A stretch of DNA of 36,808 nt from a virus: the IMG/VR virus record IMGVR_UViG_3300042547_000849, positions 1-36,808 of that record. One strand, given 5' to 3'. The position numbers and the translations under genes are program-made. Position 1 is the first letter of the stretch. Each line of letters starts with the position of its first letter. Positions 6,210-13,458 of the stretch are shown piece after piece. The notes beneath the pieces were generated by a model. It was given only the letters and a program-made list of their open reading frames with translations, had not been told where the DNA came from and searched no databases.

Positions 6210-7864
6210 AAGAAGCGTAGCTCCTGTTCCTCATAAATACTCTGGCCACCGCCATGCCGCACCGCCCGATCCAGCCCCATAATCAGCGCCACCATGCCAT
6301 CAATGCGCTCGGTGCTGTGCTTTTTGTCCGGCTTCAAGTTGCCTGCGCCATCTTCCGCAGCGATCAAATTATCCGCCATCCACGTCAACACCGGATTGCC
6401 GCCGTGGTTGATCTGCCGGGAGAGGATCAGCTTCTCCAATTCCTTCATCGGCGCCGACATCGACTGGAAGCCCTGCCCCATCTGCACCATCGTCAGCCCA
6501 TCATTCTCCAACGTCTGGTACACCTGCGCCGCCCCCCAACGGTCGAACGCAATCTCCACCACGTCAAAGCGCTGCGCATCCTCATCCACCTGGGCATAGA
6601 CATAGCTATAATCGATCACATCCCCCGGCGTCGCCTCAATGAGACCCTGTCTCACCCAGCTTTCATAATTGACCCCATCCTTGCGGCTCCGTTCGCGCAT
6701 CGCCGTCTCTGGAATCCAAAAGCGACACAGCACCTGGTACGGCTCACCTTCAATCTCCGGGGGAAACACCCACACCAATGCCGTAATATCCGTTGTGCGG
6801 CTCAAGTCCAACCCACCATAGCAACGCCGGCCCCGCAACCCATTTTCATCCACCGTGCCGGCACATACCCGCCACACATCCGGGTCAAGCCATTGCGTTT
6901 CCGCCTGTGTCCACACGTTGAGATGAAGCCGCAAGAAGCTATTCAGCGCGCTCGGCATCTCTTTGGCCTTCGTCGCCTTTCGCTCCAAATCATCCGGCTT
7001 CACACTCAGCCCAAAATTAGGATTTGCCTTCGACCACGTCTCCGGCAACCGCCAATCATCCCCCTCATCAATCGTGAAGATGATCCCAAAGAAGCTGTCA
7101 TCCTTCGACACCTGGTTAAGAATCTTCTGCGTGTATTCGTGCAGCTCCCAGCACAACGACGCCCGATTAAAACCCGCCGTGGTAATCCCCAGCATCAACG
7201 GCTGCCGCCTGGCGCCCGTCGCCGTCTCCAACACATCCCAAACATCCCTGTTTTTATGGGCGTGCAACTCATCCACCACCGCCCCATGAATGTTGAGACC
7301 ATCCATGCTGTCAGCATCCCGCCCCAACGGCTCAAACTTGCTGGCCGTCCCCTCCACATGCAGATTGTCCTTAAAGACCCGAATCCGCTTGCGCAAGAAG
7401 GGTGACGCCTTTACCATGCGGGTTGCTTCACTGTGCGTAATTCTGGCTTGGTCGCGCTTCGTCGCCGCCGTATAAACCTCGGCCCCTGGCTCCCCGTCGG
7501 CATCAAACAAATACAAGCCAACGCCCGAAGCCACCGTACTCTTCCCGTTTTTCCTGGGCACCTCTACATACGCCGTCCGAAACCGTCTGAGACCGTCCGC
7601 CCGGCGCCATCCGAAGATCACCCCAATCAAAAACTGCTGCCACGGCTCCAACGTCAACGGCTGGCCGGCCCACTCGCCCTTGCTATGCCGGAGGAAGCGA
7701 AAAAACCCAATCGCCTTCTCCGCCGCCCGCTCATCAAACCGCAACCCCCGCGCGCCACCCTCCTCCAGGTCACGTTGATGCCGCTCGCAGGCCAACCTCA
7801 CCCACTTACAAGCCGGCGTCCGCCCCTCTAACACATCCGCCACGTACCCATCAACCCCGCTCAT
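6206..7864 (-). CDS. Large terminase subunit (HK97/Terminase_1 type)
   Basis: This protein of about 552 aa is a packaging motor ATPase plus nuclease. The adenine-binding region is WQQFLIGVIFGWRR, Walker A is VPRKNGKST (about residue 103), and Walker B is GAVVDELHAH (DE near 198-199). The C-terminal nuclease begins with GGLDLSRTTD and includes the acidic DVVEIAFDRW segment. The family is used mostly by cos-type phages, consistent with the HNH gene beside TerS. I chose the ATG at 7864; a GTG at 7873 is a possible alternative. The start lies inside the 35-aa gene upstream, and the end overlaps the next gene as ATGA. Confidence 0.95.
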   Translation of the reverse strand: MSGVDGYVADVLEGRTPACKWVRLACERHQRDLEEGGARGLRFDERAAEKAIGFFRFLRHSKGEWAGQPLTLEPWQQFLIGVIFGWRRADGLRRFRTAYVEVPRKNGKSTVASGVGLYLFDADGEPGAEVYTAATKRDQARITHSEATRMVKASPFLRKRIRVFKDNLHVEGTASKFEPLGRDADSMDGLNIHGAVVDELHAHKNRDVWDVLETATGARRQPLMLGITTAGFNRASLCWELHEYTQKILNQVSKDDSFFGIIFTIDEGDDWRLPETWSKANPNFGLSVKPDDLERKATKAKEMPSALNSFLRLHLNVWTQAETQWLDPDVWRVCAGTVDENGLRGRRCYGGLDLSRTTDITALVWVFPPEIEGEPYQVLCRFWIPETAMRERSRKDGVNYESWVRQGLIEATPGDVIDYSYVYAQVDEDAQRFDVVEIAFDRWGAAQVYQTLENDGLTMVQMGQGFQSMSAPMKELEKLILSRQINHGGNPVLTWMADNLIAAEDGAGNLKPDKKHSTERIDGMVALIMGLDRAVRHGGGQSIYEEQELRFL

Positions 7865-7958
7865 CGATGTCACGCCGCCAACGCCGCTCCCACCAACCCA
7901 TCACATACCCCACCACAAAAGCGATCACCAGCATCACCAAATAATCCAACGGGATCAT
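7851..7958 (-). CDS. 35-aa single-pass membrane peptide between TerS and TerL
   Basis: A short frame starts at 7958 with an ATGA overlap to the TerS stop and ends at 7851 inside the first codons of TerL. It encodes MIPLDYLVMLVIAFVVGYVM followed by a Trp/Arg-rich tail (GWWERRWRR). It has one strong membrane helix with a basic juxtamembrane segment. AAGGGGGG lies just before the start. The double overlap and hydrophobic composition argue that it is translated. No family is recognised. Confidence 0.6.
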   Translation of the reverse strand: MIPLDYLVMLVIAFVVGYVMGWWERRWRRDIDERG

Positions 7959-8422
7959 GCGCCCCCCTTCAAAAACTCCTCATACGGGTCCGCTTCCGGC
8001 TCGGCCACCACCGTCACCCGGCTGCGGCTACTAGGCGTCATCCCAAACTCGGTCAAAAACGTCTTCATCTGCTTCATCGCCTGCGCCGCAATATTCAACC
8101 AAGGACTCGCCACCGGATACCCGCTCTCCGTCACCTCGATCATCTGGAACGTCGGCTTACTCATCTCTTCCTGAGCCTGCACCCACTGCGCCCAAGCCTG
8201 ACAATAAGCCGCCAGCGCCGCCCTATCCAACTCCGTCAGCAACCCCAACTCAAACAGTTGCTTACTCGTCCGGTTCCACTCCTTCTTCGCTTCCCCGGTC
8301 AAATGCTTCGGGCAGCTAGGCCGCTTGTGGGCCGGCCTCGGCTCACTCTTATTGATCGCCCGCTTCCCCGCATTCCCGCCCAGCCGCTTCAACGCCGTCG
8401 GCTTCGGTGGTCTCCCCGCCAT
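7955..8422 (-). CDS. Small terminase subunit, P27 family
   Basis: This 155-aa protein shows the P27/Terminase_4 hallmark at its start (MAGRPPKPTALKRLGGNAGKR), followed by LTGEAKKEWNRTSKQLFELGLLTELDRAALAAYCQAWAQW in pieces and a C-terminal FLTEFGMTPSSRSRV motif. It recognises phage DNA and hands it to TerL. I chose the ATG at 8422, since the conserved MAGRPP sequence begins there and a run of G's precedes it. It is coupled to the 35-aa membrane peptide by an ATGA overlap. Confidence 0.92.
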   Translation of the reverse strand: MAGRPPKPTALKRLGGNAGKRAINKSEPRPAHKRPSCPKHLTGEAKKEWNRTSKQLFELGLLTELDRAALAAYCQAWAQWVQAQEEMSKPTFQMIEVTESGYPVASPWLNIAAQAMKQMKTFLTEFGMTPSSRSRVTVVAEPEADPYEEFLKGGA

Positions 8423-8505
8423 CCCCCCCCCTATCGCATTTCGCGGCTGCAAAAAAAGCACCACCCCGCCGGTCTACAGAGAAACTTTGTAGAGATTTGA
8501 TCCCC
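8423..8505 (-). other. Gap upstream of terS, candidate cos region with dyad
   Basis: The 83-bp gap between the HNH stop and the TerS start contains a TCTACA-9-TGTAGA dyad (8473-8493) and runs of C and T. In HK97-type cos phages the cohesive-end site commonly lies next to terS. I cannot locate a nick site from one sequence, so this is a positional guess. Confidence 0.25.
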
Positions 8506-8856
8506 CTACCCCCCTGCCATCGTCTTGCGGCTATGGTGGCGCTTGCACAGTGGCTGAAGGTTATCCCAGTCATCCTGCCCACCGTCACGCTTGGGGGTGA
8601 TGTGATCGACTTCGGTCGCCGGTGTTGTTATGCCTTCCTTCGCGCACTCAATGCACAGTGGATGGGCACGAAGGAAGGCGAGACGCAACCGTTGCCACTG
8701 CCTATCATAGCCACGCTTGGCGGCACTACCACGCTGGTCATCATACTGGCGTTGGCGTGTGCGCTTAGCTGTACCACCACAGCCACTGCACGCACCACCA
8801 CGCACAATGCCCGCGCAACCAGGCGTGCGACAGGCCGTGCCGGCACGCCGGGTCAT
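8506..8856 (-). CDS. HNH endonuclease, packaging associated
   Basis: This 116-aa protein has an N-terminal zinc-finger-like segment (CRTPGCAG...CSGCGG). Its HNH core runs through HPLCIECAKEGITTPATEVDHI, DGGQDDWDNLQPLCKRHHSRKT, with the expected Asp-His, Asn and His residues and paired Cys ligands. HNH proteins beside the terminase genes of HK97-type phages assist TerL in cutting at cos. The ATG at 8856 overlaps the endolysin stop as ATGA. The gene stands directly before terS, which supports the packaging role over a free-standing homing endonuclease. Confidence 0.9.
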   Translation of the reverse strand: MTRRAGTACRTPGCAGIVRGGACSGCGGTAKRTRQRQYDDQRGSAAKRGYDRQWQRLRLAFLRAHPLCIECAKEGITTPATEVDHITPKRDGGQDDWDNLQPLCKRHHSRKTMAGG

Positions 8857-10448
8857 TGCTTCAACCCATCCGCCACTCGGCGTGTCCAGGCGGCGCCATA
8901 GCGGCTGAAGGTCTTCAGCCCGACGTAGAACTCTAGGCGCAACGCTGCATAGCGCACCAGGTCGCCACCACTATCCTGCAATAGCTGATTGGCGCGGGCG
9001 GTGCCGGCGTTGACGGCTGTGTCGAAGTGCATTAGACAGAGCGGCCATTGTAGTTTGTCGGCGCCACTGGCTTGCCAGTAGTCGCGTTGGTAGATGGCCA
9101 TGGCCTGGTCTTTGGTCAGGTTGGCAATGTCGAGATCTGGGTAGCTGCGCTTGCTAATGCCCATGTTGGTTTCGCCGCCAGGATCATGCGGGTCGTTGAC
9201 GTAGCCGCCTTCCCATTTGAGGACAAAGGCGATGGCTCGATCCCAGTCGGTCTGGTGAATGGCGACATTGAGCAGGAGCGTGCCGGACGGCGTGCGCTCG
9301 GCTACCCAACCGGAGAGGCCGCCACGGCAACGGACGGCGTACCAGGTCAGGTTGTCAACTTGTGCGGTTTCGCCGATAAGCTTGACCTCTTCGCCGGGTT
9401 GCAAGATCAGCAACACATTAGCGTCCGCAGCACGACCGATGTAGCCGGGTGCGCTGCGGAGCTTGGCCGCTGCGTGGACCATAGCCCGGCGCCATTCGGT
9501 GGGCGATGGTGGCGCCACTGCGGTCGGCGCCGGCGTGCGGTATTCGTTGCGCATGGCTAATTTGAAATCTTCGATCACGCCGGGCTTATTACCGATTTGC
9601 CATTGATCGTGATCGTTCCAGCGGTAAAGGATGAGGGCCTGCACGGTCGATAGGCCGTTGGGCTGCTGGTTGTGTGCGTTGATCTCGGCGTAGGCGGCTT
9701 GCACCCAGCCCGTGTTGTGATCGATCCAGGCGTGATCGCCCTGGTTGCTCTCGGTGATATAAACGGGCAATTTGCGCAGGTTGGCCGGAATCGCTTCCAG
9801 GAACTCCCGGTAGACCCGAAATTGATATGCTCGATGTGTGAAGCCGGTGGCGCTCATTTTCGCTTCGCTTTGCATGAGCGCCGGGTGGGCGCCGTGGGTG
9901 TAGGCATGGATGGCAAAGCCGTCCAACATGCCGATGTAGCGGATCATATCTTGGAAGTATTTGATCCAGTCGCCTCCATCATTGCCGGGATAACAGCATT
10001 TTGCGCACCATGGCGCGACGGCGGCAACCAACACCTGATCGTTTTCGTGGCCAGGTAGATCCAGGATGGCATCCCGGCAAAATTGATAATAGCTGGCGTA
10101 GCGCTCCGGGGTGATGGGTTGGCCGCCGGGCCATTCGTTGGGATGGTTGGGTTCGTTGCCGATAATCCAGCGGCTACAGCCTGGCGACGCGGCGACCCAG
10201 TTGGCGACCCGTTGAGAAAAAATTTCATGCAGGCCAGCGCCGGGGATGGTGCCGGCAGAGCCATAGCCATGATTTAGGCGCGCAATCACGCCAATTCCAC
10301 GGTCGGACCATTGGCGATAGTCGCGGCCACTGCGATTGTTGGGGTCGGCGCCTAGCTCCTCGGTGATGACGATCCATCCGGGCCGGCCAGCATCGAGCAT
10401 GAGTTGCTCGCCGCCGGCGTCGTGTAGGCCGAAAATATATTGGCTCAT
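8853..10448 (-). CDS. Endolysin: GH-fold domain + SH3-like + GH108
   Basis: This protein of about 531 aa has three parts. Residues 1-305 look like a TIM-barrel glycosidase of the GH-A type, with WIIGNEPN (Glu about 99, acid/base) and VYITESNQ (Glu about 233, nucleophile). Residues of about 335-395 look like a bacterial SH3 wall-binding domain (GYIGRAADANVL...GLSGWVAER). Residues of about 400-531 are a GH108 lysozyme-like domain, with LKWEGGYVNDPHDPGGETNMG (catalytic Glu about 413) in pieces and the C-terminal AALRLEFYVGL motif. Two hydrolases in one lysis protein is unusual. I chose the ATG at 10448 (GAGGTC upstream, ATGA overlap with the 52-aa gene). There is no signal peptide, so release probably depends on the holin. 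Confidence 0.88.
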   Translation of the reverse strand: MSQYIFGLHDAGGEQLMLDAGRPGWIVITEELGADPNNRSGRDYRQWSDRGIGVIARLNHGYGSAGTIPGAGLHEIFSQRVANWVAASPGCSRWIIGNEPNHPNEWPGGQPITPERYASYYQFCRDAILDLPGHENDQVLVAAVAPWCAKCCYPGNDGGDWIKYFQDMIRYIGMLDGFAIHAYTHGAHPALMQSEAKMSATGFTHRAYQFRVYREFLEAIPANLRKLPVYITESNQGDHAWIDHNTGWVQAAYAEINAHNQQPNGLSTVQALILYRWNDHDQWQIGNKPGVIEDFKLAMRNEYRTPAPTAVAPPSPTEWRRAMVHAAAKLRSAPGYIGRAADANVLLILQPGEEVKLIGETAQVDNLTWYAVRCRGGLSGWVAERTPSGTLLLNVAIHQTDWDRAIAFVLKWEGGYVNDPHDPGGETNMGISKRSYPDLDIANLTKDQAMAIYQRDYWQASGADKLQWPLCLMHFDTAVNAGTARANQLLQDSGGDLVRYAALRLEFYVGLKTFSRYGAAWTRRVADGLKQ

Positions 10449-10603
10449 TTTGACCTCGGTGGTAGGAGAACGGGAGACAGTGGCGGCAAGGGCGGCGCCG
10501 CTCGATCCGCTGGTGGCTCGGCCAACGTGCAAAACGAGATGGTCAACGCCAGCAGGCATAGCAGGAAGGCCAACCGCATGGTGAAGGATGCTTTTCGCTT
10601 CAT
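10445..10603 (-). CDS. 52-aa membrane/Pro-rich lysis-cassette peptide
   Basis: This short gene is coupled by ATGA overlaps on both sides. It encodes a basic start (MKRKASFTMR), a hydrophobic stretch (LAFLLCLLALTISFC) and a Pro-rich tail (PPADRAAPPLPPLSP, LLPPRSK). The shape, a small exported or membrane protein with a Pro-rich outside segment next to an endolysin, recalls Rz1-type spanin lipoproteins. However, the residue before the Cys (Phe) does not fit a standard lipobox, so I call it only spanin-like by position and composition. Confidence 0.6.
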   Translation of the reverse strand: MKRKASFTMRLAFLLCLLALTISFCTLAEPPADRAAPPLPPLSPVLLPPRSK

Positions 10604-11199
10604 GCTATGCCTACCATTCGCTTCAGCGCCTTGATGTTGGTGTCGATGGCGGCAACCAGTTTTTGTAATTCATTAGCGGCCGGCTCGACAACAACGGGAT
10701 CGACCGGTGTTGGATCAACGGGCCTCACTGCACCAAGGGCGCGTTCTCGGAAGATGACGTAAAAGCTGTTATGGCCCTTTGTGTTGCCGATGACGCCGTC
10801 TTGGATTTTGCTGGATAGCCAGTGAACGCGTTCGCTCACTACGTGGCCGTCAGCGGTTTGCAGCCACACGGCGGTTTTGGCATCCATATAGAGTGGCACG
10901 TTGCCGGCTGGTTCGTTGGCCGGCTTGTCCAGTGGATAAGGCGGCGCCGGCTCGTCAGCGCGGCGCCCTTCCCACGTCCAGCCGATGCGTACCGGCAGGC
11001 CGCGCAGAAGATGCCCCTGCGCGTCTACAATGTCCACGTAGATGTTGCGGCTCCCTTGGTTTTCCTCCGGTGTGAGATGGTGCAGCAGCGCAATCTCAAA
11101 AAGCACGTTCTGACCCGTGATGGTGACGCCAGGCACATCGTTGTAGGCAATATCGTGTTGTAGGCGCTGTCGCCACTGGATAAGCAGTGGGATGTTCAT
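10600..11199 (-). CDS. Unknown protein of lysis cassette, beta-rich with C-terminal helix
   Basis: This protein of about 199 aa starts MNIPLLIQWRQRLQHDIAYN. It has a beta-rich middle (TITGQNVLFEIALLHHLTPEE, NIYVDIVDAQGHLLRGLPVRIGWTWEG), then PLYMDAKTAVWLQTADGHVVS and a Pro/Val-rich linker (VRPVDPTPVDPVVVEP). It ends in a short helix (NELQKLVAAIDTNIKALKRMV). The beta-rich part could be an Ig-like or carbohydrate-contacting domain, but I recognise no family. I chose the ATG at 11199 (AGAGGCTAGA upstream). The position between holin and endolysin suggests a lysis or virion-surface role. Confidence 0.65.
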   Translation of the reverse strand: MNIPLLIQWRQRLQHDIAYNDVPGVTITGQNVLFEIALLHHLTPEENQGSRNIYVDIVDAQGHLLRGLPVRIGWTWEGRRADEPAPPYPLDKPANEPAGNVPLYMDAKTAVWLQTADGHVVSERVHWLSSKIQDGVIGNTKGHNSFYVIFRERALGAVRPVDPTPVDPVVVEPAANELQKLVAAIDTNIKALKRMVGIA

Positions 11200-11209
11200 T
11201 CTAGCCTCT

Positions 11210-11596
11210 TTAGCGTTTCGCCATGTCATTCAATTTTTGGAGCATGTCACGCAGGGCGCCGGGTACGGGTACGCCGGCCAACGCTGCATTCTCCAGGATC
11301 GAAATAAACTCATTCGCAATATAGAACCCTGCAACGATTTCTACGATGGGTAGATCCACGGACAGATGCTGTTGGATGATCGCCGTAGCGGTGATGAGCG
11401 CCAAGACGATCACTTTCTTGCCGATGCCCTGATAACTTTTCTGGCTGCTCACCTCACCCCGTTGGATGGCGACGGCAATCCCGGTCACAAAATCCAACAC
11501 CATCAGCAACAATAGCACTTGCAGCACCAGCCCCAGGCTGGCCCATACGCCGGCGAGTACTCCTACGCCGGCCTTGATCACACTCAAACGCGTCAT
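11210..11596 (-). CDS. Holin, Phage_holin_4 family
   Basis: This protein of about 128 aa matches the toxin-secretion/phage-lysis holin family. A first membrane segment (VLQVLLLLMVLDFVTGIAVAI) contains the conserved LDFVTG. It is followed by SSQKSYQGIGKKVIVLALITA, another helix, and the hallmark FYIANEFISILENAALAGVPVP, then a short charged C-terminus. It would form lesions in the cytoplasmic membrane that release the endolysin. GGAGG with good spacing supports the ATG at 11596. It is the first gene of the late operon, directly after a minus-strand terminator, so late transcription must start just upstream or read through it. Confidence 0.9.
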   Translation of the reverse strand: MTRLSVIKAGVGVLAGVWASLGLVLQVLLLLMVLDFVTGIAVAIQRGEVSSQKSYQGIGKKVIVLALITATAIIQQHLSVDLPIVEIVAGFYIANEFISILENAALAGVPVPGALRDMLQKLNDMAKR

Positions 11597-11621
11597 CACA
11601 TCCTCCCGACAAAGCAGAAAA

Positions 11622-11664
11622 TAAAAAGGCGCACCCCTCCCGCCTTAGCGGAAAAAGTGCGCCT
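11622..11664 (-). terminator. Rho-independent terminator before the late operon
   Basis: On the minus strand AGGCGCAC pairs with GTGCGCCT, with an inner CCGC/GCGG hairpin, and is followed by TTTTATTTT. It would end transcription of the 65-aa gene before the holin. If the late operon is read from a promoter further upstream, it needs antitermination here. Confidence 0.85.
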
Positions 11665-11685
11665 GATTGGTTCAGTAACGCCTAT

Positions 11686-11883
11686 TTATTTGTTGCTGCT
11701 TTGTCGGATCTTGATGATGCGGGGCTGGAATTCGATCAGCGCTTCCTTGTGCCCTGGTAGGATGTTGATCGAAACCTTGTAGCCGCCTTTGGTGCGCCTG
11801 AGTAACTCCGGTAATTCCGTTTGCAGTTGCCGGGCAATGTCCGCGGCAAACTGTTCATAGTCGTGAGCCTCATTTGCTTCCAT
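11686..11883 (-). CDS. 65-aa isolated protein between early and late operons
   Basis: This 65-aa protein starts MEANEAHDYEQFAADIARQL, has a helical first half, then beta-like KGGYKVSINILPG and EALIEFQPRIIKIRQ. I recognise no family or DNA-binding motif. It is framed by a bidirectional terminator on the upstream side (12007-12041) and a minus-strand terminator on the downstream side (11622-11664), so it is probably its own transcription unit. This is where a late-gene regulator such as an antiterminator often sits, but the protein itself gives no direct support for that. Confidence 0.65.
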   Translation of the reverse strand: MEANEAHDYEQFAADIARQLQTELPELLRRTKGGYKVSINILPGHKEALIEFQPRIIKIRQSSNK

Positions 11884-11892
11884 GTAAGCTAG

Positions 11893-11925
11893 TATAGCGT
11901 ATCATTTCGCAAAGCAGTAATTATA
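11893..11925 (-). promoter_or_regulatory. Candidate promoter of the 65-aa gene
   Basis: Two minus-strand -10-like boxes are visible, TATAAT (11920-11925) and TATACT (about 11893-11898), in an AT-rich stretch upstream of the gene at 11883. No good -35 accompanies either. The placement after a strong terminator means that the gene needs a promoter in this stretch. Confidence 0.35.
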
Positions 11926-12006
11926 TTATCGTGGAAAGAACGCTTGTTCCTTCGCGTCATTTGGCGTATTTTCCTGTGCACCGTTGGCTTGATTTTTCCA
12001 CCAATC

Positions 12007-12041
12007 AAAAAGCCCGCACGTTTGCAACGTGCGGGCTTTTT
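12007..12041. terminator. Bidirectional terminator ending the early operon
   Basis: A perfect 16-bp stem with a 3-nt loop (AAAAAGCCCGCACGTT, TGC, then the complement) is flanked by A's on one side and T's on the other, so it works in either direction. It lies directly after the 45-aa gene and marks the end of the leftward early operon. Confidence 0.95.
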
Positions 12042-12045
12042 CTCA

Positions 12046-12183
12046 TCACTCCACCGGTCGCCAGTCGCAAATAACACCATCGTCGTCATACACGACGTAG
12101 TATTCTATCTTGCCTTGCCACTGCCGCTGAATGGTGTAGGCTGGCTGGGAGCGGTAGTGGGCCAGCCAAGCGTCAAGGCTCAA
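12046..12183 (-). CDS. 45-aa protein, last gene of early operon
   Basis: This short frame starts at a TTG (12183) preceded by GGAGG and overlaps the end of the upstream gene. It encodes SLDAWLAHYRSQPAYTIQRQ, then WQGKIEYYVVYDDDGVICDW and ends RPVE. The composition is that of a small soluble beta protein. The stop lies five bases before the early terminator. The rare start codon is the main doubt. No family is recognised. Confidence 0.55.
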   Translation of the reverse strand: MSLDAWLAHYRSQPAYTIQRQWQGKIEYYVVYDDDGVICDWRPVE

Positions 12184-12529
12184 GGTCGGCCTCCATTTTA
12201 ACAAAGATGACCGCCGCCGCCTGTTTGCGCGGCTGGTATTTGCCGACCATGCGCGGCCAGCGCGTCACGATCTCCTTGGAGCGGAAGCGCCGCGGCGATA
12301 GCCCGCCGCCAGATAACGCATACGCACCTTTGTGACCCGGCACGGTAGGGGTGAGCCTGATCTGCAACAGATCAGGCTCCACTTCAACAATGACGCGATC
12401 AGGGTCGCCCAGCATATCGGTCACAGCGTGTGTAATTGAAAATTGTCCGTCTTCGCTCAACGTGGCCGACAGCTTTCCTCGCTTCGCACCGCCGCCGCTA
12501 TTGGCCGCAATCACTTTAATCCACGCCAT
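12173..12529 (-). CDS. Unknown early protein
   Basis: This 118-aa protein starts MAWIKVIAANSGGGAKRGKL. It alternates beta strands (SATLSEDGQFSITHAV, RVIVEVEPDLLQIRLTPT), has a Gly/Arg-rich middle (SGGGLSPRRFRSKE), and ends in a basic/hydrophobic stretch (QPRKQAAAVIFVKME). It may bind nucleic acid, but no family is recognised. I chose the ATG at 12529: GAGGAG precedes it and it overlaps the end of the 94-aa gene. Longer upstream frames cross that gene. Confidence 0.65.
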   Translation of the reverse strand: MAWIKVIAANSGGGAKRGKLSATLSEDGQFSITHAVTDMLGDPDRVIVEVEPDLLQIRLTPTVPGHKGAYALSGGGLSPRRFRSKEIVTRWPRMVGKYQPRKQAAAVIFVKMEADLEP

Positions 12530-12800
12530 CGATAATCTCCTCTGCCATCGTGTCAATAGCTGCGTCATATTCCAACCATTTTTCATGCACCCACTCGGCC
12601 AAAAGTTGGGCTTGACTGAGTTGTGGATTATTGCGCAAGGCACGCTGATTTAACGTGAGGATGCGCAACTCTTGGCGCGCCTGGGGGCCAAGTCGCAACG
12701 TTGCTGGTTCGGTCGTGGTAGCACGGCGACCAGCGCCAGCGCGTTTCCCGCCATTGTTGCGCCGGCCATCAGAGCGCGCTTCGTAAGTTTTTTCGGTCAT
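12516..12800 (-). CDS. Small basic protein, possible regulator
   Basis: This 94-aa protein has a basic, Gly-rich N-terminus (SDGRRNNGGKRAGAGRR). This motif is common at the start of small phage or plasmid DNA-associated proteins. A helical C-terminal part follows (LRLGPQARQELRILTLNQRALRNNPQLSQAQLLAEW in pieces). A ribbon-helix-helix or other DNA-binding role is possible but not shown. The start is uncertain: the ATG at 12800 lacks a clear ribosome site, and a GTG at 12833 would add 11 residues. Confidence 0.6.
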   Translation of the reverse strand: MTEKTYEARSDGRRNNGGKRAGAGRRATTTEPATLRLGPQARQELRILTLNQRALRNNPQLSQAQLLAEWVHEKWLEYDAAIDTMAEEIIDGVD

Positions 12801-12847
12801 GGGTTTGGTGTGCGGTTTGACCCCCAACCACACGAAGGGTAGGGGGA

Positions 12848-13066
12848 TTAGGCGGCTGCTACGATAAAGCCGGGTTCCGTTACAGTGACGTACTTGCCAC
12901 TGTCCAACTTGACGATGTTACCGGACTGCTGGCCGTGCGCCTTGAAGCCTGGCTGCACATCTACCAGATTGACCACCGTTGCGGGCATCCACGCCGGCGC
13001 ATTGTCGCCAGCGCTGTGTAGGACTTCAACTTTTGTACCAATGTTGAATTTGTTGAATTGATTCAT
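12848..13066 (-). CDS. Small beta-barrel-like protein
   Basis: This 72-aa protein starts MNQFNKFNIGTKVEVLHSAG. The pattern KVEVLHS..PAWMPATVVNL...NIVKLDSGKYVTVTEPGF looks like a small SH3/Tudor-like barrel, of a kind often seen in short phage proteins. It would be cytoplasmic. AAGGAA stands upstream of the ATG. It lies alone between two short gaps in the early operon. Function unknown. Confidence 0.65.
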   Translation of the reverse strand: MNQFNKFNIGTKVEVLHSAGDNAPAWMPATVVNLVDVQPGFKAHGQQSGNIVKLDSGKYVTVTEPGFIVAAA

Positions 13067-13086
13067 GATTCTGTTCCTTTCTCGTC

Positions 13087-13458
13087 CTAACGGTAAAAGC
13101 GTTCGGTATCCACCGGCTGAACAACCGGGGCGGTGTCCCGACTGCGGAGTACAGCCGCAAACACTGTTGCCTTGCCGGTTGTATCATCGTATTCGTTAGC
13201 GTCCATCCACGCCTTGATTTCTTCAGTGGTCATGGCGTCAGCTTCGGCGCGAAAGAATTGCTGCTTTTGTGCGTAGGTCTGGAAGTTGTCGCTGTCCGGT
13301 TTTGCTATCAGTAGGTCCAAATCGCATTCGGCCAGGCCCTCTTTTAGTTTGGGTGGGTTGTTGCGGTGTACCCATTCGCGTGTACGCCGCTCTTTTTCGA
13401 TCATGTCCTTGGTGGTCTTGTAGAGTTTACGCAACTCGTGGCGGGTGATGGTACTCAT
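13087..13458 (-). CDS. Unknown early protein coupled to replication initiator
   Basis: This 123-aa protein starts MSTITRHELRKLYKTTKDMI. It is strongly charged and helical in the first half (EKERRTREWVHRNNPPKLKEG) and ends with DTTGKATVFAAVLRSRDTAP and QPVDTERFYR. There is no signal or membrane segment. The ATG at 13458 overlaps the initiator stop as ATGA and has GGAGG upstream, so the two proteins are probably made together. A helicase loader or another replication partner would fit the position, but the sequence shows no motif for it. Confidence 0.65.
   Translation of the reverse strand: MSTITRHELRKLYKTTKDMIEKERRTREWVHRNNPPKLKEGLAECDLDLLIAKPDSDNFQTYAQKQQFFRAEADAMTTEEIKAWMDANEYDDTTGKATVFAAVLRSRDTAPVVQPVDTERFYR

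Noticed and set aside
6254-7405. 383-aa open frame opposite TerL
   Set aside because: It is Arg/His/Pro-rich composition typical of the reverse strand of a GC-rich gene; TerL with its motifs explains the region.
11889-12089. 66-aa leftward frame
   Set aside because: It reads through the perfect terminator at 12007-12041, so it is almost certainly not a gene.
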